The notes beneath the pieces were generated by a model. That model ran no database searches. It saw only the letters and a list, made by a program, of their open reading frames with translations, and had not been told where the DNA came from. A stretch of DNA of 64,000 nt from Desulfocorpusculum sp964414345 (lineage in GTDB: Bacteria; Desulfobacterota; Desulfocorpusculales; Desulfocorpusculum), in assembly GCA_964414345.1 (NCBI GenBank), contig CAYPWF010000005.1, positions 27,415-91,414 on the forward strand, in the 5' to 3' direction. Shown here piece after piece: positions 59,316-64,000 of the stretch; positions within the stretch are counted from its first letter, which is position 1; every line of letters begins with the position of its first letter. Made by a program: the position numbers and the translations under genes.

Positions 59316-60913
59316 AGCCCGAAAACAGGGCCACAGAACAACCCAAAGGACTCATGGTACAGGGTCTGGCTCCTGACTTGGGCTTGCCTTCCAAGGCATG
59401 TCTCGTGGAGGGGACCCCGGATCCATCTTTGCTTGTCATATTCGGGGCCTCCGGGGATCTGGCTACCCGCAAGCTCATCCCGGCTCTCTACAGTCTCCAC
59501 CTCCAGGGGGGATTGCCTCAGCCTTTCGCCATCTTGGGCTGTAGCCGCAAGCCCTGGGGACGGGAGCAATTCCAGGAGGCTGCGGGTGAGGCCCTGCGCT
59601 CCAACTCCAGACTGGATGAGTCAAGCTGGCAGGGGTTCTCCCGGCTGTTGCACCACCAAAGCATTTCCTATGAGGATTTCAACTCTTACAAGAAACTGGC
59701 AGAGAAGATTGCCGAGCTGGATAGCCTCCTGGGTATTGGAGGGAATCGAATTTTTCACCTGGCTGTGCCTCCCTCCCTTTATGAGACCATAGCCCAGATG
59801 CTGGGACAGGCCGGGCTGGCAAATGAGGGGCCCTCCAGGAGGGGCTGGTGCAGAATCGTGGTGGAGAAACCATTTGGCAGGGACCTAGCCAGCGCCCAGA
59901 GCCTCAACAGCACACTGCTTGGCTGGTTTGGTGAGCACCAGATCTTCCGCATCGACCACTACCTGGCCAAGGAAACTGTGCAGAGCATCCTGGTGCTGCG
60001 CTTCGCCAATGAGATCCTGGAGCCGCTTTGGGGCAGGGCCCACGTGCAACACGTGGGAATCCTGGCCTCAGAAGACATGGGTGTGGAAAGGCGGGCAGGC
60101 TACTACGAACAAGCCGGTGTTCTGCGGGACATGTTCCAGAATCACATGTTACAGCTTCTATCCCTGGTGGCCATGGAACCCCCGGCCCTCTTCGCCTCAG
60201 ATCGGGTCAGGGACGAGAAGGTCAAGGTGTTCCGCTCCCTGAGATACTGGGGGGAGGAAAGTCCCGAGAACGACCTGATTTTGGGGCAGTATACAGGCGG
60301 CACCATGCAGGGCAACCCTGTGCCAGGCTACCGGGAGGAGGAGGGGGTCCATCCCCAATCCCTAACCCCCACCTTCGCTGCCATGAGGCTTTTTGTGGAC
60401 AACTGGCGATGGCAGGGGGTTCCGTTTTACTTGGCTTCGGGCAAGCGCATGGCCAGGAAGCTGACTGAGATCTCAATCCAGTTCAGGGAAGTCCCCCATT
60501 CCATGTTCCAGGGCCTCTTGGGCCAACCAGTCCTGGCCAACCGCCTGGTGCTTAAGATTCATCCCGAGGAGAAGCTGGTCCTTACCTTTCAGACCAAGAA
60601 CCCCGGCGCCCAACTGTGTCTCAGACCCGTGACCATGGAATTCGATTACTATAGCAACTATACCGGCTCCAGGCTGGATGCGTACGAGAAGCTTCTCTTG
60701 GATTGTCTCAGAGGAGACCAGATGCTTTTCTGGCGACAGGACGCCATCGAGGCAGCCTGGGGTCTGATGGATCCCATCCTGGATGCTTGCGAAAGCTGTT
60801 CGGACAGAAGAAGACGCCTCTTTTTCTACCCGGCCGGCACCTGGGGGCCAAAGGAGGCCTGGCCCTTGATGGCCAAGCTTCTGCCCGATAACCCATGGGG
60901 ACGGGGCTTCTGA
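59312..60913 (+). CDS. zwf: Glucose-6-phosphate 1-dehydrogenase
   Basis: 533 residues. VIFGASGDLATRKLIPALY coenzyme fold, active-site RIDHYLAKETVQ, and EKPFGRDLASAQ. The first ~38 residues are an extra N-terminal extension. Oxidises glucose-6-phosphate to 6-phosphogluconolactone with NAD(P). Overlaps gnd at its start and pgl at its stop (TGATG at 60911-60915), so gnd-zwf-pgl form a coupled oxidative pentose phosphate operon. Confidence 0.97.
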   Translation: MKPENRATEQPKGLMVQGLAPDLGLPSKACLVEGTPDPSLLVIFGASGDLATRKLIPALYSLHLQGGLPQPFAILGCSRKPWGREQFQEAAGEALRSNSRLDESSWQGFSRLLHHQSISYEDFNSYKKLAEKIAELDSLLGIGGNRIFHLAVPPSLYETIAQMLGQAGLANEGPSRRGWCRIVVEKPFGRDLASAQSLNSTLLGWFGEHQIFRIDHYLAKETVQSILVLRFANEILEPLWGRAHVQHVGILASEDMGVERRAGYYEQAGVLRDMFQNHMLQLLSLVAMEPPALFASDRVRDEKVKVFRSLRYWGEESPENDLILGQYTGGTMQGNPVPGYREEEGVHPQSLTPTFAAMRLFVDNWRWQGVPFYLASGKRMARKLTEISIQFREVPHSMFQGLLGQPVLANRLVLKIHPEEKLVLTFQTKNPGAQLCLRPVTMEFDYYSNYTGSRLDAYEKLLLDCLRGDQMLFWRQDAIEAAWGLMDPILDACESCSDRRRRLFFYPAGTWGPKEAWPLMAKLLPDNPWGRGF

Positions 60914-61710
60914 TGCTGTGCGTGGAACCCAGGCCAGGGGTGGAGCTCCACCAATACCCTGATCTGGAAGCCCTCAGCCTCGCTGCAGCAGCCTGGATAG
61001 TAGAGTGGGCCAGAGACTCCCTCAGCAAAGAATCCGTTTTTACCTGGGTCCTGTCCGGGGGGCAAAGCCCCGTAAGGGTATATGAGCTCTTGGGGAACCC
61101 TTCATTTTGCAACCAGCTAGCCTGGGACAGGATTCACCTGTTCTGGGCGGACGAGCGTTGCGTGCCACTGAACCATCCTGATAGCAACTTCAGAATGGCA
61201 CAGGAGCTCTTGATCTCCAAGGTCCCGATTCCCGTGGATAATGTGCATCCCATAGTAGTGCAGGGTGGTGATCCCATGGAGGCGGCCAGGGGTTACGAGC
61301 AACACCTCAGAAGCTTCTTCCAAAGGCTTGCTCAGAGCCGGGAAGAAGGACTCGGGAAGTTGCGGCCCACCAGCTTCCCCGGCTTCCATCTGGTGCTTTT
61401 GGGGATGGGCCCTGATGGCCACATCGCTTCCCTTTTCCCTGGGGAGCCGGCCCTGGAGGAGAGGCGGCGCTGGGTGGCCGCAGTGCCTGAGGCCCGAGGG
61501 ACTCCCCAAGTTCCCAGGGTCACACTGACCCTGCCGGTGCTGAACCTCTCCAGGATCATCTTGGTCCTGGTTGCGGGAAAAGGGAAACTTGATGTGCTGA
61601 GGGCGGTTCTTGGGGATTCAGAAGGCCCAACTTCCCCCTACCCCGCAGCTCGGCTCAGGCCCAGGGGTCGCCTCATATGGCTTCTGGATAGGAGCACCCT
61701 TGGCCTTTGA
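60913..61710 (+). CDS. pgl: 6-phosphogluconolactonase
   Basis: 265 residues from ATG 60913, which shares a base with the zwf stop. DevB family: LSGGQSPVRVYELL, FWADERCVPLNHPDSN, GMGPDGHIASLFPG and RVTLTLPVLNLSR. Hydrolyses 6-phosphogluconolactone. Last gene of the operon. Confidence 0.95.
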   Translation: MLCVEPRPGVELHQYPDLEALSLAAAAWIVEWARDSLSKESVFTWVLSGGQSPVRVYELLGNPSFCNQLAWDRIHLFWADERCVPLNHPDSNFRMAQELLISKVPIPVDNVHPIVVQGGDPMEAARGYEQHLRSFFQRLAQSREEGLGKLRPTSFPGFHLVLLGMGPDGHIASLFPGEPALEERRRWVAAVPEARGTPQVPRVTLTLPVLNLSRIILVLVAGKGKLDVLRAVLGDSEGPTSPYPAARLRPRGRLIWLLDRSTLGL

Positions 61711-61824
61711 GAAGCATTGGAGCCGAACTCGCATCGGGCAGGGGGATGCTCCTTGTATTGCTGAGGGAAGTTACTGGGAGAAAGACCCTGGATTATCCCG
61801 GGCACCCGCATCAGGAGGCTTTCT

Positions 61825-62709
61825 TTGAGAGATTCCATCATCAGTATCATTGAAAGGCGTCACTCCTGCCGGAGATATTATGACAAGCCCTTGGGCCCCA
61901 GCCACAGAATGGCCCTGGAGGAGTTCCTGGGGTCCCGGTTAGAGGGCCCTCTCGGCAGCAGGTTGCGCATGGTGCTTCTGGCTGCCACTGAGGAGGACAG
62001 AAGCTCTCTCAAGAGGCTTGGCACATACGGGTTCATAAGGGGGGCCACAGCCTTCATGGCAGGGGCTGTGAGGAGTTCCAAGAATGACATGGAGGACTAT
62101 GGGTACGTGATGGAGCATGCCGTGCTTCTGGCCACGGATCTGGGGCTTGGGACCTGTTGGCTGGGCGGGACTTTCACCAAGAGCAGCTTTGCCAGGAAGA
62201 TCAGTCTTACCCATGAGGAGAGCATGCCGGCGGTTGTGGCGGTGGGATATGAGGCTGAGGAGGACCTCATGCGCGGCCGGCTGCGTCGCACTGTCAGGGC
62301 CACAGAGCGCCTTCCAAGGGAACAGCTCTTCTTCGAGGATAGCTTCCTCAAACCCCTCCGGGAGATCCAGGCCCCTCGCGCCCAGGTGCTGGAAGCGGTC
62401 AGATGGGCCCCCTCGGCCTCAAACAAGCAGCCCTGGCGCATAGTGGTGACCCAGGAGGCTTTCCATCTTTATCTCCAAAGGACAAAGGGTTACGGTAAGA
62501 AGAGCTTACTGTTCAAACTCCTGGGCCTTGCCGACCTCCAGAGGGTGGACATGGGCATAGCCATGTGCCACCTTGAGTTAGCGGCCAGGGAGCTGGGGTT
62601 TAAAGGAAAATGGGTAATGGAGATGCCGCAGATACCAGGATCCAATGATGGTGTGGAGTATGTAGTCAGCTGGAAAACCGGCAGTCTCCCTGTAGAGGGG
62701 TTGTCTTGA
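61825..62709 (+). CDS. Nitroreductase family protein
   Basis: 294 residues, TTG start at 61825 with AGGAGG seven to twelve bases before it. FMN-binding nitroreductase features: ERRHSCRRYYDKPLG with the SRR-type phosphate loop, AVLLATDLGLGTCWLGGTF, and VRWAPSASNKQPWRIVV. Layout is that of the TM1586-type (NAD(P)H:FMN) group, with the halves of the fold swapped in order relative to classical NfsB. Substrate not predictable. Could be linked to pgl by position only (114-bp gap). Confidence 0.85.
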   Translation: MRDSIISIIERRHSCRRYYDKPLGPSHRMALEEFLGSRLEGPLGSRLRMVLLAATEEDRSSLKRLGTYGFIRGATAFMAGAVRSSKNDMEDYGYVMEHAVLLATDLGLGTCWLGGTFTKSSFARKISLTHEESMPAVVAVGYEAEEDLMRGRLRRTVRATERLPREQLFFEDSFLKPLREIQAPRAQVLEAVRWAPSASNKQPWRIVVTQEAFHLYLQRTKGYGKKSLLFKLLGLADLQRVDMGIAMCHLELAARELGFKGKWVMEMPQIPGSNDGVEYVVSWKTGSLPVEGLS

Positions 62710-62767
62710 GTTAGCCGGGCGGATTTTTGCAGTCAGATTCCATACAACGAGAAAGGAGGAACCGGCC

Positions 62768-63508
62768 ATGACTTTGTCTCATCCAAACATTGGAAAGAGG
62801 GCCTTTGCGGACTTTGGGCTCAGCAAGTTTTTCTCAGGGGCGCTCTTTTTGATTGGTTGCCTTTGCTTTTTGGGGGGGGCGGCTTATGCTGACGACCGCT
62901 TGGAGGCCAGGCAGCTCGTGGAGAGGTCAAAGCTTACCTTTGAGAGGTTCATGGCCGCAGGAGAGATGGGAGCCTTTCGGAGTCTTCTTAAGAGCGCCCA
63001 GGGGGTCTTCATAGCCCCGCAAGTCCTAAAAGGGGCCTTCATCTTCGGGGCCTCGGGAGGAAGCGGCGTTTTTCTGGCCAGGAGTGGGGAGGGGAAATGG
63101 ACAGGGCCGGCCTTCTATACCCTGGGGGAGGGAAGCTTTGGGCTCCAGATCGGAGGTGAGGCCTCGGAGATCGTGCTTCTCGTCATGACGCAGCGGGGAG
63201 CCACCGCTCTTCTTTCGGACAGCGTGAAGCTGGGAGTGGACATAGGGGTGGCGGTTGGGCCTGTGGGAGCGGGGGCCGACGCCTCAACGGCCAATCTCAG
63301 CGCCGATATCATCACCTTCTCCAAGTCCAAGGGCCTTTACGGAGGCATTTCCCTGGAAGGAGCGGTAGTAGTCACAAGGGGGGACTGGAACAGCGCTTAC
63401 TACGGCCGCTCTGTGAAACCCACTGACATCCTGCTGCGCAGGTCTGTGTCAAGCCCCCATGCCGAATCCCTCATCAACGCAGTGGCCAAGGCTGCGGCCA
63501 GAAGATGA
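62768..63508 (+). CDS. Lipid-binding SYLF (YSC84-like) domain protein, exported
   Basis: 246 residues. AAAGGAGGA before the ATG. Signal peptide up to about AYA-DD (residue ~42). SYLF body: AQGVFIAPQVLKGAFIFGASGGSGVFLAR, GEGSFGLQIGGEASEIVLLVMT, KLGVDIGVAVGPVGAG and TFSKSKGLYGGISLEGAVV (segments shown in part). Family members bind phosphoinositides or other lipids in eukaryotes; in bacteria they are exported and of unknown role. Stands alone. Confidence 0.88.
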   Translation: MTLSHPNIGKRAFADFGLSKFFSGALFLIGCLCFLGGAAYADDRLEARQLVERSKLTFERFMAAGEMGAFRSLLKSAQGVFIAPQVLKGAFIFGASGGSGVFLARSGEGKWTGPAFYTLGEGSFGLQIGGEASEIVLLVMTQRGATALLSDSVKLGVDIGVAVGPVGAGADASTANLSADIITFSKSKGLYGGISLEGAVVVTRGDWNSAYYGRSVKPTDILLRRSVSSPHAESLINAVAKAAARR

Positions 63509-63648
63509 TGGAATCCTGGTGTGAGCTTAATATTAGAAGATGCCGGCTCAATCCTATCCGTGTCTGAGGATATCTTTTTACTTTCCAGCTCGAATGTCTT
63601 GACACTTTGATCGCATGAAAACCCCTCCGACCAACGGGAGGAGGGATC

Positions 63649-63879
63649 ATGGAGGAGAAGCTGAGTCTAGGGTTATTGGGGAGCTGGGTCCGAGGCGAAG
63701 CGAGGAACCCAGCAATGGTGCGTCGTGTTAGACCTTGGCGCAGGAGCGGGGATGAGCACAGCGAGGCCATGGTGGAGCTTCTTTCGGGGAAGGCTACAGT
63801 GGACCGACTCGGCATTCGTCTTGGGGTCAACCTTAGGACTGTGGAGAAGTGGCGTGAGGCAGCTATCGGGGAGTATTAA
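63649..63879 (+). CDS. Transposase-like helix-turn-helix fragment
   Basis: 76 residues, ATG at 63649 with GGAGGAGGG upstream. The C-terminal part DRLGIRLGVNLRTVEKWREA is a homeodomain-like HTH of the IS3/IS630 orfA sort. The stop at 63879 and a second frame open across the same place (to 63967) suggest a frameshifted or interrupted insertion-sequence gene. The rest of any transposase would lie beyond the window. Alternatively a small stand-alone regulator. Confidence 0.45.
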   Translation: MEEKLSLGLLGSWVRGEARNPAMVRRVRPWRRSGDEHSEAMVELLSGKATVDRLGIRLGVNLRTVEKWREAAIGEY

Positions 63880-63914
63880 GCAGTCCGGGCGGCAGGGTTG
63901 CTGGGCGAGTGTTT

Positions 63915-63930
63915 CCTGCCTACCGGCAGG
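63915..63930 (+). repeat. CCTGCC-TACC-GGCAGG palindrome
   Basis: Perfect 6-bp arms with a 4-base loop, followed by a direct repeat of CAGG. This sequence type recurs as a short interspersed palindrome in many genomes; here it lies directly after the HTH fragment. Confidence 0.5.
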
Positions 63931-63981
63931 CAGGCGAAGTTGGAGGCGGGGATTGAGCGGTAGTTGAGAGTCATCCTGGTT

Positions 63982-63997
63982 GGGGGGGGGGGGGGGG
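63982..63997 (+). other. Poly-G run at contig end (likely artefact)
   Basis: Sixteen consecutive G residues within the last 20 bases. This is what a two-colour sequencing or assembly-end artefact looks like; bases after ~63975 should not be trusted. Confidence 0.7.
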
Positions 63998-64000
63998 AGG

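Noticed and set aside
63725..63967. 80-residue alternative frame over the HTH fragment
   Set aside because: No ribosome site and no recognisable motif; kept only as a hint of a frameshift.

Overview
The window reads as the chromosome of an anaerobic, Gram-negative Deltaproteobacterium (Desulfobacterota), roughly 55-58 % G+C. Evidence: a truncated 6-oxocyclohex-1-ene-1-carbonyl-CoA hydrolase (BamA, the ring-opening enzyme of anaerobic benzoyl-CoA degradation) at the left edge, lipoproteins and outer-membrane export genes, a separate glyS, and the order rplU-rpmA-obgE-proB-proA-nadD-rsfS common in this group. The exact lineage is inference; no rRNA is present.

Layout. 0-4.4 kb: bamA (partial) below a PadR regulator with a self-regulated-looking promoter; two hypotheticals; an ECF sigma / anti-sigma / DUF3106-like operon. 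4.8-8.9 kb: GNAT + AcuA-like acetyltransferases, a MinD/ParA ATPase with a J-domain/HTH protein, and ComF. 8.9-14.2 kb: housekeeping operon rsfS to rplU (minus strand) with a good sigma-70 promoter, divergent from glyS. 16.6-22.6 kb: lipid-export module (HpnL-like flippase-type membrane protein, TolC, HpnN/MMPL RND pump, HpnM/MlaC-like periplasmic protein). 22.8-24.9 kb: a two-gene split of an APH-like kinase and a P-loop kinase, and a coiled-coil protein built on 21-bp repeats. 25.2-31.7 kb: complete Opp/Dpp-type peptide transporter. 31.9-40.8 kb: central carbon block, with an unusual long GAPDH paralogue, a 1422-residue dikinase-like protein and GapA on the minus strand, divergent from pgk-tpiA, then secG.

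41.4-46.9 kb: tRNA-Leu(GAG) with promoter and terminator, tRNA methyltransferase TrmI, threonine dehydratase, then CbiR-CobU-CobS (cobamide remodelling), an orphan response regulator and a GYD protein. 47.2-55.6 kb: envelope-type cluster of unknown role: a 492-residue lipoprotein, a LolA/DUF1571-like protein, two DUF547 proteins, a GT-C/GT2 fusion glycosyltransferase, and a mercuric-reductase-like flavoprotein with a VTT membrane protein. 56-61.7 kb: GH15 glucoamylase divergent from gnd-zwf-pgl (oxidative pentose phosphate pathway). The right edge has a nitroreductase, a SYLF lipid-binding protein and a transposase-like HTH fragment, ending in a poly-G run that looks like a contig-end artefact.

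The least expected structures are (i) a family of four ~190-bp elements with terminal inverted repeats and a terminal hairpin, scattered in intergenic gaps on both strands (MITE-like, not associated with a recognisable transposase here), and (ii) the gap2 - giant dikinase-like - gapA operon, in which a ~900-residue unknown region is joined to an ATP-grasp plus phosphohistidine domain but no PEP/pyruvate barrel.
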